From Pseudomonas sp. Q11 (lineage in GTDB: Bacteria; Pseudomonadota; Gammaproteobacteria; Pseudomonadales; Pseudomonadaceae), in the NCBI RefSeq assembly GCF_024494355.1, contig NZ_JAKNQY010000001.1, positions 436,022 through 500,021 on the forward strand: DNA of 64,000 nucleotides. Reading direction: 5' to 3'. The notes below the pieces were generated by a model. The model saw only the letters and a list, made by a program, of their open reading frames with translations, made no database searches and was not told the origin of the DNA. Below are positions 26,447-51,100 of the stretch, one piece after another. The position numbers were made by a program, and so were the translations under genes. The stretch's first letter is position 1. Each line of letters starts with the position of its first letter.

Positions 26447-29400
26447 ATGTTTTCATTCAAACATTGGATCGAGGTGCTGGAAGCCAACGCCCAGCACTTC
26501 CCTCAGCGTGCTGCCCTGCATTTCTTGCCGGACGGTGTCAACATCGGCGAAACCCTGAGCTTTGCCCAACTGCACGAGCAGTCCCAGTCCCTGGCGGCCG
26601 CGCTGCAAGCGCGTTATGCCCCGGGGGATCGTGTGCTGTTGATGCTGCCCAGCAGCCTCGACTACGCCCGCGCCTTCTGTGCCTGCCTGTATGCGGGCCT
26701 GATTGCCGTGCCGTTGTTTCCACCGCCGTCGCGCAAACCGCGCCACCTCGACCGCGTCCGCAACGTGGTGGTGGATGCCGAGCCGGCGCTGATTCTGGCA
26801 CCGGCGGAGCATTGCGAAAGTCTGCTTGAACTGGTGGAGGGCCGCGTCGATGTGTTGACCGTCCAGCACCTGGGCACACCACCGGCCAGCCAGTGGCAAC
26901 GCCCGGCTATCGACGGTTCGACCGTGGCCTTCCTGCAATACACCTCGGGCTCTACCGGCTCGCCAAAAGGCGTCGAGGTGCGTCAGCGCAACCTGATCGC
27001 CAACGTCGAGCTGATGCGTCAGGCGTACGCTTTCGACGAACACGGCGCCATGGTCAACTGGCTGCCGCTGTACCACGACATGGGCCTGATCGGCGGCATG
27101 CTGGCCCCGCTCTACAGCGGCATGCCGTGCTACCTGATGGCGTCCCAGACCTTCGTCAATGCGCCGTCGACCTGGCTGCAGGCACTGAGTCGCTACCGGG
27201 CCACCGCCAGCTTCGCCCCCAACTTCGCCTACGCCCTGTGCAACCGTGTGGTCAGCGACAACCTGATCGCACAGCTCGACCTGAGCGCCTGGAAACATGC
27301 GATCAACGGCGCAGAGCCGATCCACCCCGGCACCCTGGAAGCTTTCGCCCAGCGTTTTGCCGCCTGCGGCCTGAACCCGCTGGCCATCAGCCCCGGTTAT
27401 GGCCAGGCCGAAGCAACGCTGTGCGTCAGCGCCACGCCGGCCGATGCGCTGCCGGTGGTGCTGCGCCTGGACAAAGCCGTGCTGGAGAGCGGTCGCGTGG
27501 CGCTGGCGGCTGCCGACGCCGCCGCGGTGGAGTTCGTCGCCTGCGGTTATCCGCAAGCCTTGCACAGCATCGCCATCGTCGACCCGCACACCTTCGAGCG
27601 CTGCGCCGCCGATCACATCGGCGAAGTCTGGCTCAAGGGCCCGAGCAACGCCGAATCCTACTGGAACAATCCCGAGGCCACTCGTGAGGCCTTTGAGGCA
27701 CGGATAGTCGGCTCATCGGAACATTACCTGCGCTCCGGCGACCTGGGCTTCATGTACGAAGGCCAGGTGGTGATCTGCGGGCGGCTCAAGGACCTGTTGA
27801 TTCTCAATGGGCGCAACCTCTACCCCCACGACATCGAATTCGCCATTACCGACGCCGAGCCGGGCATCCGTACCGGACGCATCGCTGCTTTCTCGGAAAT
27901 GGACCCGGCACTGGGCCGCGAGAAACTGGTGATCGTCGCCGAGCCGCAGCGCAAGTTCGTCGACCCGGCGCATCATCCGGCGCTGTTCGCGTCGATGCAA
28001 AACGCCGTGCGCGAAGCCGCCGATTGTGGCATCGACCAGATTGTGCTGGTGCAAGCCGGCACCATCCCGATGACCACCAGCGGCAAGATCGCCCGTCAAG
28101 GTGCGCGCAAGCAACTGGTCGCCGGCACGTTGAGCATCATCGCCCAGAGCGGTGGGCAGCAGGCCTCGAACGGCGAGCCCCTTGACCTTGCCCAGCTCAA
28201 GCGCCTGGCGACCGAAACACCGCAACAGGCCCAAGCCGCCTGCCGCCAATGGCTGGAACAGACGCTGCACGCGGTCAACCCGTATTTTTCCGCCGACTTC
28301 GACCTCAGCCTGATCGGCCAGGGCCTGGATTCCATCGGTGTGGCTGACTTCGCCGCGCGCCTGCACCGGGACCTGGGCTGGAACCTCGATATTCAGGACC
28401 TGTTCGGGGAAACCACCCTGGGGCAATGGGCGCTGGCCCTGCAAACCTTCCTCAATGAGCCAACGCCAACGGCCGAGGCTTCGACCGAGCAGGCCAACCT
28501 CAGCCAGGGGCATCAATCGTTCGCCCAGCGTCGTCTGTGGTTCCTGCGACAACTGAACCCGGACGACACCCGCCACAACCTGGTGTTGCACCTGCGCCTG
28601 CAAGGTCCGCTGGACATCGAGACGCTGGCCCTGCGACTGAACACGCTGGTCGAGCGTCACGGCGTATTACGCACGGTGTACCGCGACGGTGTCGATGGCC
28701 CGCAACAACAGGTGTTGCCGGCTACGACGGTAGCGCTGGTCCATCATGATGTGCGTGAGCAGAGCCAAGCGCAGCAACAGCAGACGCTGAACGAACGCCT
28801 GGCCCACGAACACACCACCCCGGTCGATCTGCAAGCCGGACCGTTGCTACGGGCGCAGTTGCTCAGCCGACACGACCAACAGCATGACCTGCTGCTGACC
28901 CTGCACCACATCGCCTTCGACGGACGCTCGGCGCAAATATTGTTGGCGGAACTGGCGGGGGCGGCGGACGCCGCGCTCCCGGGGCAATACCTCGATTTCG
29001 CCCAATGGGAAGCCCGGCACTGGAGCGAACAGCGGATCGCCACTGAGCAAGACTTTTGGCGCGAACACCTGACCGGCATGCCGCAAACGTTGGAACTGGG
29101 TGGCAGCGGCCAGGCCCCGGGCGAATACAGCCTGGACTTCAACGTGCCGCAGACCGGCTGCGAGCGCTTGGCAGCGCTGGCCCGTGAACAAGGCATGACG
29201 TTGTTCATGTTGTTGCTGGCCAGCTACCAACTGGTGCTCAAGCAACTGGGCGGCCAGCCGCAGTTCCTGCTGGGCACCGACGTCAGCGGCCGGCCGCTGG
29301 CAGAGCACAACGACGTCATCGGTTTCTTCGTCAACCAGTTGACCCTGCGCTGTGACCTGCACGGCGAACCGACCCTGGCCGGTTTCCTCGAGCGGGTTCG

Positions 29401-29875
29401 CGATGAAGCGCGCCTGGCCTACGCCCATCAAGGCCTGCCTTTCGACCTGGTGGTCTCGGCCCTTGCGCCGCAGCGCCGTCCCGGTCACTCGCCGCTGTTC
29501 CAGGTCAAGCTCAACTATCAACCGTCACGGGTGACCCCGACCGCCATCGCCGGCGCGCAGTTGTCCGCGCTGGACGTGGCCCAGGCACCGGGGGATTTCC
29601 ACCTGGTGCTCGACCTCGTGCACGGCGGCGAAGGCCTCGCCGCGACGCTCAAGTATCGCGGCGAATACTTCGACCGCGACCGTGCCGTGCGCCTGCAACA
29701 CCTGTGGACGCGCCTGCTGGAGCAGATGCACAGCCTGCTGGACGAACCGTTGCCGGCACTGGCCGAGCGCATCGACGGCTGGGACCAGGCCTTTGCCCGG
29801 GAGCGACAACAGTCCCAGGCGCTGGCCGGTCGCAGCCAGATGATGCAAGCCAAACGTCGCTCCTTGTCCCTTTAA
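26447..29875 (+). CDS. NRPS loading protein: FAAL-ACP-C
   Basis: 1142 residues. Residues 1-575 form a fatty acyl-AMP ligase (YTSGSTGSPKGVE near 165; NWLPLYHDMGLIGGML near 203; PGYGQAEATL near 320; YLRSGDLGFMY near 425). An acyl carrier domain follows, with the phosphopantetheine Ser in GLDSIG (about residue 629). From about 680 a condensation domain begins at QSFAQRRLWFLRQL, with an intact HHIAFDG (about 820). It should load a fatty acid as acyl-AMP onto its own ACP and transfer it to the first amino acid on the next protein, since its C domain is not followed by an A domain. Octanoate is the acid known in corrugatins; chain length is not readable here. The ATG at 26447 has a weak ribosome site. 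Confidence 0.9.
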   Translation: MFSFKHWIEVLEANAQHFPQRAALHFLPDGVNIGETLSFAQLHEQSQSLAAALQARYAPGDRVLLMLPSSLDYARAFCACLYAGLIAVPLFPPPSRKPRHLDRVRNVVVDAEPALILAPAEHCESLLELVEGRVDVLTVQHLGTPPASQWQRPAIDGSTVAFLQYTSGSTGSPKGVEVRQRNLIANVELMRQAYAFDEHGAMVNWLPLYHDMGLIGGMLAPLYSGMPCYLMASQTFVNAPSTWLQALSRYRATASFAPNFAYALCNRVVSDNLIAQLDLSAWKHAINGAEPIHPGTLEAFAQRFAACGLNPLAISPGYGQAEATLCVSATPADALPVVLRLDKAVLESGRVALAAADAAAVEFVACGYPQALHSIAIVDPHTFERCAADHIGEVWLKGPSNAESYWNNPEATREAFEARIVGSSEHYLRSGDLGFMYEGQVVICGRLKDLLILNGRNLYPHDIEFAITDAEPGIRTGRIAAFSEMDPALGREKLVIVAEPQRKFVDPAHHPALFASMQNAVREAADCGIDQIVLVQAGTIPMTTSGKIARQGARKQLVAGTLSIIAQSGGQQASNGEPLDLAQLKRLATETPQQAQAACRQWLEQTLHAVNPYFSADFDLSLIGQGLDSIGVADFAARLHRDLGWNLDIQDLFGETTLGQWALALQTFLNEPTPTAEASTEQANLSQGHQSFAQRRLWFLRQLNPDDTRHNLVLHLRLQGPLDIETLALRLNTLVERHGVLRTVYRDGVDGPQQQVLPATTVALVHHDVREQSQAQQQQTLNERLAHEHTTPVDLQAGPLLRAQLLSRHDQQHDLLLTLHHIAFDGRSAQILLAELAGAADAALPGQYLDFAQWEARHWSEQRIATEQDFWREHLTGMPQTLELGGSGQAPGEYSLDFNVPQTGCERLAALAREQGMTLFMLLLASYQLVLKQLGGQPQFLLGTDVSGRPLAEHNDVIGFFVNQLTLRCDLHGEPTLAGFLERVRDEARLAYAHQGLPFDLVVSALAPQRRPGHSPLFQVKLNYQPSRVTPTAIAGAQLSALDVAQAPGDFHLVLDLVHGGEGLAATLKYRGEYFDRDRAVRLQHLWTRLLEQMHSLLDEPLPALAERIDGWDQAFARERQQSQALAGRSQMMQAKRRSLSL

Positions 29876-29892
29876 CCGAGTCGGATGCCGTT

Positions 29893-30939
29893 ATGTCTAT
29901 CGTGCCCCCATCGCCACGCGCCCTTGGCGCCGTGCGTCGCAAAGCCATGAACGTCTCGGAACAACAGTTGGTCAGCGAGCGCCTGCTCAGCCCGGACCAC
30001 GCCCTGCCCCTGGTGATCGAGCCGGCGGTCAGTGGCGTCGACCTGATCGCCTGGGCCGCCGGGGAACGCGAGTCGCTGGAAAAAAAACTGCTGCAATACG
30101 GCGCCCTGCTGTTTCGCGGCTTCAACGTCGCGTCCGTCGAGCAGTTCGACCAGGTGATCGCCGCCCTCTCCCCCGGAGCGCTGGAATACATGTTCCGCGC
30201 CTCACCCCGGACACGGGTCGGCGGCAACATCTACACCTCGACCGACTACCCGGCCGACCAGATGATTTTCCCCCACAACGAACACTCCTACTCGCCGCGT
30301 TTCCCGCTGCGGCTGTTCTTCTACTGCCAACTGCCGTCCGAGACCGGCGGTGAAACCCCGATCGGCTCGACCCGCACCGTAAAGGCCAGGATCAGCCCGC
30401 AGATCCAAGCGCGGTTCAGGGAAAAAGGCGTGCTGTACGTGCGCAACTACGGCGACGGTTTCGGCCTGCCATGGCAGAGCGTTTTCCAGTCCGAAGATCG
30501 CCGCGAAGTAGAGGCCTACTGCGCCAGCGTCGGCATCGAAGTGGAATGGAAAGACAACAATCGCCTGCGCACCCGTCAACGCGGGCCAGCCGTGGTGCGC
30601 CACCCGCGCACCGGCGAAGAGGTCTGGTTCAACCACGCCACGTTCTTCCACATCAGCACCCTGCCTGAGCGAATCCGCGATTCGCTGCAAAGCAACTTCA
30701 ACGACCTCGACCTGCCCACCAACACCTTTTACGGCGATGGCGAACCGATCGAGCCGCAGGTTCTGGAGTCGCTACGTGCGGCCTACCTCGACTCGCTGGT
30801 GCGCTTCAGTTGGCAACAGGGGGACGTGTTGTTCATCGACAACATGCTCGCCGTGCACGGTCGCGAACCCTTTACCGGCAAGCGCGCCATCATGACCGGC
30901 ATGGCGGAAGCCCTGCTGTCGAGCGACGTTGCCGTCTGA
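29893..30939 (+). CDS. Stand-alone Fe(II)/2-oxoglutarate beta-hydroxylase (predicted His-specific, interface-associated)
   Basis: A 348-residue TauD/SyrP-family dioxygenase. The iron ligands are H128-N-E130 (FPHNEHSYSPRFP) and H322 (LAVHGREPFTGKR). Its N-terminal run QQLVSERLLSPDHALPLVIEP closely resembles the start of the hydroxylase domain fused to the third NRPS (QVRTRTFNAGQALPLVIEP), setting both apart from the SyrP-like protein at 25462. It is encoded between the FAAL-ACP-C protein and an interface-A(His)-T protein. The position mirrors that of the fused domain before the interface-A(Asp) protein, so I predict it hydroxylates His on module 1. An alternative start exists at 29947. Family assignment is firm; substrate is inferred. 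Confidence 0.85.
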   Translation: MSIVPPSPRALGAVRRKAMNVSEQQLVSERLLSPDHALPLVIEPAVSGVDLIAWAAGERESLEKKLLQYGALLFRGFNVASVEQFDQVIAALSPGALEYMFRASPRTRVGGNIYTSTDYPADQMIFPHNEHSYSPRFPLRLFFYCQLPSETGGETPIGSTRTVKARISPQIQARFREKGVLYVRNYGDGFGLPWQSVFQSEDRREVEAYCASVGIEVEWKDNNRLRTRQRGPAVVRHPRTGEEVWFNHATFFHISTLPERIRDSLQSNFNDLDLPTNTFYGDGEPIEPQVLESLRAAYLDSLVRFSWQQGDVLFIDNMLAVHGREPFTGKRAIMTGMAEALLSSDVAV

Positions 30940-30970
30940 CATTCAACGGGTCCACCCGCCGTTCGCAGGC

Positions 30971-30998
30971 GGCTTGCCTGACACGAGTCCAGCAAGCC
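30971..30998. repeat. REP-like hairpin in the biosynthetic operon
   Basis: GGCTTGC (30971-30977) and GCAAGCC (30992-30998) form a perfect 7-bp inverted repeat in the 105-bp gap before the first NRPS gene. The GGCTTGCC-type arm resembles Pseudomonas REP elements, but no second copy was recognised in the window. Confidence 0.35.
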
Positions 30999-31044
30999 CC
31001 GGCGTCTGTGCGGTGATCCAGGCTCAAGCCCTTTTCCAGTCGAG

Positions 31045-32290
31045 ATGAACATGAGCGGACTTCAAGGTTTTCGTATTTCGCCGCAACAGGCATCGGTTTA
31101 CCCCCACACCAACGGCGCAGCGCAGCACCCGTTCAGCTGTCATTTGCAATGGTCGCTGTCGCGACCGCTGGATGTCGATGCACTGAACAACCGCCTGCAG
31201 GCACTGGTAGCGGGCAGCGAAATCCTGCGTACACGCCTGATGCCCGTGCCCGGCCTGCGCCACCCGGTGCAGGTGATTGACGAAGCCGGCTCGCTGGCGG
31301 TGAACCTCCTGGACCTGCGCCAGCACAGCCGCGCCGACCAGGACGCCGCGCTCGCTCAGCTCGCCACCCAGCCCCGTGACTGGACACCCCCCCTGTGCGT
31401 GACCCTGGTGCGCCTGTCCGATGAGCAAGGCGTGCTGGACCTCGCGGCGGCCAGCAGCCACTTCGACCTCGCCAGCCTGAAATGGCTGGCCGGTGCATTG
31501 CTGCAGGACACCGCCACGGACCTGTCCGACACCTTGCAGTACGCCGACTACGCCGAATGGCGCTGGAGCCTGGTTGAAGACGCGCCGGACCATCCGGGCG
31601 TGAGCTTCTGGAAACCTGCGGGCGACACCGAACAGGCCACCTTGCAACTGCCGCTCGAATCGGCCCTCGAGGGCGGTTTTGCACCAACCCGACTGGAGCT
31701 GACCCTGCCGAGCAACCTCGCCCGTCACTCGGCTCTGCCCCCAAACCTACTGCTGGCGGCATGGGCAGCGGTCCTGGGACGACTGGCCGGCCAGCAACAG
31801 GTGCCACTCACCCTGATCCATGAAAGTCGCGGCGCGGAACTGGAGAACGCCCTGGGCCTGTTCGAACAGTGCCTGCCCGTGAGCATCGAACTGGATGCCC
31901 AGGCGACTCTGCTGGAGCAAAGCACGCACGTGGCCGCCAACCTGGAACGGCTGATTGGCTGGCAGGACTATTACACCGGCAACCACCACGCCGGATACGC
32001 TTTTTCCTGGCGCTCCGGCGATGCCCGGGAGCGCCAGGCCGGCGCGGTGATGAGCCCGCTGAAGGCGTGCCTGAACGTCCGCCAGTTGCCCGACAGCCTG
32101 CACGCGCAGCTGGTCTACGACCGCCATGTCCTCAGCGCCGATGCTGCCGGCTGCCTCGCCGAACAATGGCTGCAACTGCTGCAAGGCGCCCTGGCCGAAC
32201 CGCAACGGGGCTGGGCCCAATTGCCCCTGGGTGGCGCGCTGCAATCGCAGTTGATCGGCGCCGGCGCGAGCGCACCCTCCATCGAACCGG
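31045..32290 (+). other. Interface domain (degenerate C domain) of module 1
   Basis: The fold looks like a condensation domain (SPQQASVYP start, internal WRWSLVEDAPDHPGVSFW), but the HHxxxDG motif is replaced by SSHFDLA. Both His residues are lost, which separates it from every catalytic C domain in this locus. It is adjacent to an A domain predicted to take His and to a stand-alone hydroxylase gene. Confidence 0.75.
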
Positions 32291-34113
32291 TGACGCTGGT
32301 GGAATTGATTGCCCGCCAGGTTCGCCACCAGCCGAACGCCATCGCCCTCAGCGATAAGGACGGCGACCTGAGCTACAGTCGCCTCGACGCCTGCGCCACG
32401 CAACTGGCCCACCGACTGGTCGCCGCCGGCATCGGTCCAGGGGTGCCCGTCGGCATCCTGTTCACCCGCAGCAACGCGGCCATTGTCGCCATGCTCGCCG
32501 TCTTGAAAGCCGGTGGCGCCTACGTGCCGATCGACCCGACCTACCCAGCCGACCGCCGCGCCTACATGCTCGCCGACAGCGCCATCGCCCACATCGTGGT
32601 CAGCGCCGAGCTGGCCGACAGCGTGCCGGCCAACCTGCAACGCTTCGTGCTCGGTGAGCTGACAACACAGGACCTCGGCGATTGGCCGGCGCTGCCGTTG
32701 CCGGACGCCAACGACCTCGCCTACCTGATCTACACCTCCGGCTCCACCGGTGCGCCGAAAGCCGTGGAAATCAGCCACGGCGCCCTGAGCTTCTCGACCC
32801 AGGTGCGCATGGCCACCTATGACAACCCGGTGCGCGCCTACCTGTTGTTGTCGTCGTTTGCCTTCGACAGTTCGGTCGCCGGGATTTTCTGGACCCTGGC
32901 CCAAGGCGGGCGCCTGGTATTGCCCGCCCCGGGCGAAGAGCTGGAGATGTCGCGCCTGGCGCAACTGATTGCCCAGCACCAGGTCAGCCACGGCCTGTCG
33001 CTGCCGTCGCTGTACCAGGCCCTGCTCGATCAATTGCAGCGCAGCGGGGGAACCGACAGCCTCGCCTGCTGGATCGTCGCGGGTGAGGCTTGCCCGCCGT
33101 CGCTGATCGCGCAACACAGCAAGACCCTGCCACGCGCACATCTGGTGAACGAATACGGTCCCACTGAGGCCACCGTCTGGGCCACCTATGAGGTGCTGGA
33201 CCCACGCCGGAACGTCAGCATCGGCCGTCCGATCGCCGGCATGGACCTGCGCCTGCTGAATGAATTCGACACGGCTTGCGGCATTGGCGAACCGGGTGAA
33301 ATCGTCCTCGCCGGCCCCACCCTGGCCCGCGGCTATCGCCACAAGCCCGAAGAAACCGCCAAGGCCTTCGTCACCCTGGCCGACGGCACTCGTGCCTACC
33401 GTACGGGTGACCTGGCGTGCTGGCTGGCCGACGGGCGCCTGGCGTTCCTTGGCCGCAAGGACCATCAGGTCAAGGTGCGCGGCTACCGCATCGAACTGGG
33501 CGAAATCGAACGGCAGTTGTGCAGCCACAGCGACGTGCGCGAAGCCGCCGTGATCGTCCAGGAACACGCCGCTGGCAAGCGCCTGCTCGCCTACATCCTG
33601 GCCGCCCACGGCTACGCACCGGACTCGGAGGCGATCAAGCGTTTCCTCGGTGAACGCCTGCCGGCGTACATGGTGCCGGCCCTGGTGCTGACCCTGGCGA
33701 GCTTTCCGCGCACACCCAACGGCAAGCTCGACACCCGGCAGTTGCCCGACCCCGACTCGTTCGATGAAAGCGCCCACGTGGCGCCGCGCAACGCGATGGA
33801 AACCGCCCTGCAAGCGATCGTCGCCAAGGTCTTGAAGCTCTCGACGGTGAGCGTCACCGACAACTTTTTCGCCATCGGCGGCGACTCGATCCTGAGCCTG
33901 CAAGTGGTGGCCCAGGCCCATGAGCAAGGCATCGCGCTCTCCGCCAAACAAGTCTTCGAGCGCCAGACCATCGCGGCCATGGCCGAGGTCGCGCAACCAC
34001 TGGATCCGAACGCCGCCGAGCCGCAAGCCGACAGCACCGAATTCAGCGCCTCGGGCCTGTCCGATGACGAAATGCAAGCGCTGATGGCCGAACTGGACGA
34101 GGCCGACCTGTGA
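31045..34113 (+). CDS. NRPS module 1: interface-A(His)-T
   Basis: 1022 residues. Residues 1-420 form a condensation-like domain whose HHxxxDG site reads SSHFDLA (about residue 136), so it cannot catalyse peptide bond formation. This fits the interface domains of siderophore NRPSs that dock beta-hydroxylases. An A domain (425-930; YTSGSTGAPK near 562, YRTGDLACW, final Lys in NGKLD) and a carrier domain (GGDSIL, Ser about 948) follow. The specificity residues, read against GrsA positions, are D-S-A-L-I-A-E-V-W, close to His-activating codes (bacitracin His: DSELTAEVC). Predicted role: activates L-His, which is beta-hydroxylated on the carrier and acylated by the C domain of the preceding protein. 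An acidic C-terminal tail (DDEMQALMAELDEADL) may be a docking element to the next NRPS. Confidence 0.9.
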   Translation: MNMSGLQGFRISPQQASVYPHTNGAAQHPFSCHLQWSLSRPLDVDALNNRLQALVAGSEILRTRLMPVPGLRHPVQVIDEAGSLAVNLLDLRQHSRADQDAALAQLATQPRDWTPPLCVTLVRLSDEQGVLDLAAASSHFDLASLKWLAGALLQDTATDLSDTLQYADYAEWRWSLVEDAPDHPGVSFWKPAGDTEQATLQLPLESALEGGFAPTRLELTLPSNLARHSALPPNLLLAAWAAVLGRLAGQQQVPLTLIHESRGAELENALGLFEQCLPVSIELDAQATLLEQSTHVAANLERLIGWQDYYTGNHHAGYAFSWRSGDARERQAGAVMSPLKACLNVRQLPDSLHAQLVYDRHVLSADAAGCLAEQWLQLLQGALAEPQRGWAQLPLGGALQSQLIGAGASAPSIEPVTLVELIARQVRHQPNAIALSDKDGDLSYSRLDACATQLAHRLVAAGIGPGVPVGILFTRSNAAIVAMLAVLKAGGAYVPIDPTYPADRRAYMLADSAIAHIVVSAELADSVPANLQRFVLGELTTQDLGDWPALPLPDANDLAYLIYTSGSTGAPKAVEISHGALSFSTQVRMATYDNPVRAYLLLSSFAFDSSVAGIFWTLAQGGRLVLPAPGEELEMSRLAQLIAQHQVSHGLSLPSLYQALLDQLQRSGGTDSLACWIVAGEACPPSLIAQHSKTLPRAHLVNEYGPTEATVWATYEVLDPRRNVSIGRPIAGMDLRLLNEFDTACGIGEPGEIVLAGPTLARGYRHKPEETAKAFVTLADGTRAYRTGDLACWLADGRLAFLGRKDHQVKVRGYRIELGEIERQLCSHSDVREAAVIVQEHAAGKRLLAYILAAHGYAPDSEAIKRFLGERLPAYMVPALVLTLASFPRTPNGKLDTRQLPDPDSFDESAHVAPRNAMETALQAIVAKVLKLSTVSVTDNFFAIGGDSILSLQVVAQAHEQGIALSAKQVFERQTIAAMAEVAQPLDPNAAEPQADSTEFSASGLSDDEMQALMAELDEADL

Positions 34114-34171
34114 ACGGCTCCTCTCGTCACCACGCCATCACCGTCGCCCCTATTTACGCAGGACCCTTGCA

Positions 34172-48118
<13,947 letters not shown>

Positions 48119-48126
48119 CGAGCGAC

Positions 48127-48159
48127 GCCGCGCCCGCGCAGGTCTGAGACCGGCGCGGC
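48127..48159. other. GC-rich stem-loop between NRPS genes
   Basis: GCCGCGCC (48127-48134) pairs with GGCGCGGC (48152-48159), enclosing a second palindrome GGTCT-G-AGACC (48141-48151). It sits in the 79-bp gap between the 13.9-kb and 10.2-kb NRPS genes without a T-tract. It could be a partial attenuator, a transcript-stabilising element or a pause. Confidence 0.5.
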
Positions 48160-48197
48160 GCCTTGATCGACGCTCACTCAAGTTTCAAGACTTTGAA

Positions 48198-51100
48198 ATG
48201 GACCAAGCAAGCATGAACAACATCGAAGACATCTACTCCCTTTCGCCGACCCAGCACGGTCTGTTGTTCCACAGCGTCTATGAACCGGATTCTCGGGTGT
48301 ATTACCAGCAGTTGAGCCTGGACATGAACGGCCCGCTGCAACTGAGCGCGTTTCGCGGTGCCTGGCAGGCGCTGATGCGGCGCCACGCCGTGCTGCGCAG
48401 TGCTTTTCTCTGGGAGGAACTGGACGATGCCTATCAGGTGATGCAGCAGGACGTGGCATTGCCCCTGACCGAACTGGACTGGCAGGACCGCGCCGAACCC
48501 CAGGCCGCGCTGGAACAGTTGGCACTGGAACAACGCGCGCAACCCCTGGAGCTGAATGACTCACCGCTGATGCGCGTGTGCCTGGTGCGCCTGGCACCTG
48601 AACGCTGGCACCTGATCTGGACCTTCCATCACATTCTCATGGATGGCTGGAGCGTCGGCATTGCCGTCCAGGAGTGGCTGGCGCTGTACTACGAACAAGC
48701 CCATGGCCGCCCCGCCAACCTGGCGCCGACCCGCCCTTATCGCGATTACATTGCCTGGCTGGCGGAACAGGACATGGCCGCCACCGAAAGCTTCTGGCGC
48801 GAACAGTTGCAGGACGTCAGCGAGCCGACCCCACTGCCCAGCTTCGCCGTACGCCAGCCGGCACCGGCAGGGGCGCCGTTCGCCGAACGGGAAAGTCTGC
48901 TGACGGCCAGCGAAACCGAGCAACTGACGCACTTCGCCCGTCAGCATGACCTGACCATCAACACGCTGATCCAGGGCGCCTGGGCACTGCTGCTGGGCCA
49001 ACACGCCGGGCGTGACGACGTGGTCTATGGCGTTACCGTCGCCGGGCGTCCGGAGAACCTGGCGGCGGTGGACAGCACCGTCGGGCTGTTCATCAATACC
49101 TTGCCGCTGCGCGTGCAATGGGCCGATGAGCCAACGCTGGTTGCCTGGCTGCAACACTTGCAGCAAGCCAACAGCGATCTGCGCCACCACGCCTATTTGC
49201 CGCTGGGCAAGCTCAAGTCGATGACGCGCATCGCCGCTGAACAGGCGCTGTTCGACTCGATCCTGGTGTTCGAGAACTTCCCGGTCACCGACGCGCTTAA
49301 CCAGGACACCGGTGGCTTGAGTTTCAGTGCCCCAAGCAGCGACCAGCAGGCCGATGGCATTACCCTCACCCAAGGCCGCAACCACTTTCCGTTGTCGCTG
49401 ATCGTGGTGCCGGACAAACAGCTGCACTACCTGATCAGCTATGACCGCAGCCGTTTCAGCGATGCCGAGGTGGCGGTGCTGTCGGCACAATTACGCGCGA
49501 TCCTGTTGGCGATGACGGCGCACGCGCAGTGCCGGGTCAGCGAGCTTGAATGGCTGAGCCCGGAAGAACGCCAGCAACTGCTCATGCAGGGGCGCGGCGT
49601 GCAACTGCCGGTGCCCCCTGCGTGCCTGCACCAGCGCTTCGAACAACAGGTGGCCGCTCACCCTGAGCAACTGGCGGTCCGCGACCGTCAGGTCGCCCTG
49701 ACCTACCGTGAACTGGACCAACAGGCCAACCGCCTCAGCCAGTATTTGCGCGCCCAGGGCATCGGCCACGACAGCGTGGTGGCACTGGCCCTGGAACGCA
49801 GCGCCGAGTTCGTGATCGCCCTGCTGGCCACCCTCAAGGCCGGCGCCGCCTATCTGCCGCTGGACCTCAAGCAGCCGGCCGGGCGCCTGGCCGACGTGCT
49901 GGTGGACAGCCGCGCCGCGCTGCTGATCGGTGCCGCCGCTTCACCCCTGCTCAAAGGCCTGGCCGAGCACACGCCGACGCTGTGGCTGGCGGAACAGGCC
50001 CACGCCATCGCCTCCCAGCCAGACACGCCACCTGCCGTGGTCCACAGCCCGACCGATGCTGCCTACGTGATCTACACCTCGGGCTCCACCGGCACCCCCA
50101 AGGGCGTAGTGGTCGAGCACCAGTCCATCGTCGATTACCTGACGGCGGTGCACGCAGTGCTCAACCCGCCACCGGCGGCTCGCTACGGCTTGCTGTCCAG
50201 CATCGCCGCCGACCTCGGCCACACCCAGCTGTTCGGCGCCCTGTGCAGCGGCGCCAGCTTGTTGCTGGTGGATGAAGACAGCGGTTTCAGCCCACTGGCA
50301 CTGGCCGAACTCTTCGAGCAACACCCGGTGGATGTGCTGAAGATCACCCCAAGTCATCTGGCCGGCCTGTTGCAGGCGTTGCCCGATGACCGCCTGCTGC
50401 CCAGCGCCCTGCTGGTCTTCGGTGGCGACGCCCTCAGCCCGGCGCTGCTGGAACAGGTCAACCGCCTGGCGCCAGGGCTCCGGGTGTTCAACCACTATGG
50501 GCCGAGCGAAGCGACGGTCGGGGCGATTGCCACCGAACTGCCCGCGGGCCTGCGCAGCATCGCCCTCGGCCGGCCGCTGCCGAACCGTCAACTGCAAGTA
50601 GTCGATGCCAACGGTCGCCTGGTGCCCACCGGGGTATCCGGAGAGCTGCTGATCAGCGGCGTCCTGGCCCGGGGCTACCTGCACCGCCCGGACCTGACCG
50701 CCGAACGTTTCCATCTCGACGAGAATCAGCAACGCTGGTACCGCACTGGCGACCGCGTACGCTGGCAAGTAGACGGCCAACTGGCGTTCCTCGGCCGGGT
50801 CGATAGCCAGGTCAAGATCCGTGGCAATCGCCTGGAGCTGGGCGAAGTCGAAGCGCAGCTCAAGCGCTTGTCACCGCTGATCGAACAGGCGCTGGTCCGC
50901 GCCGTGGACCTGGACGGCAGCCTGCGCCTGGTGGCCTACCTGGTCGCCAGCCAGTCGCTGTCCGCCACCAAGCTGCGCAATGACCTGGGCGCGCGAGTGC
51001 CGGATTACATGGTGCCGGCGCACTTCATCACCCTCGACGAACTGCCCCTGACCCGCAACGGCAAGGTCGATGTCCAGCGCTTGCCGCTCCCGCAAAAACC

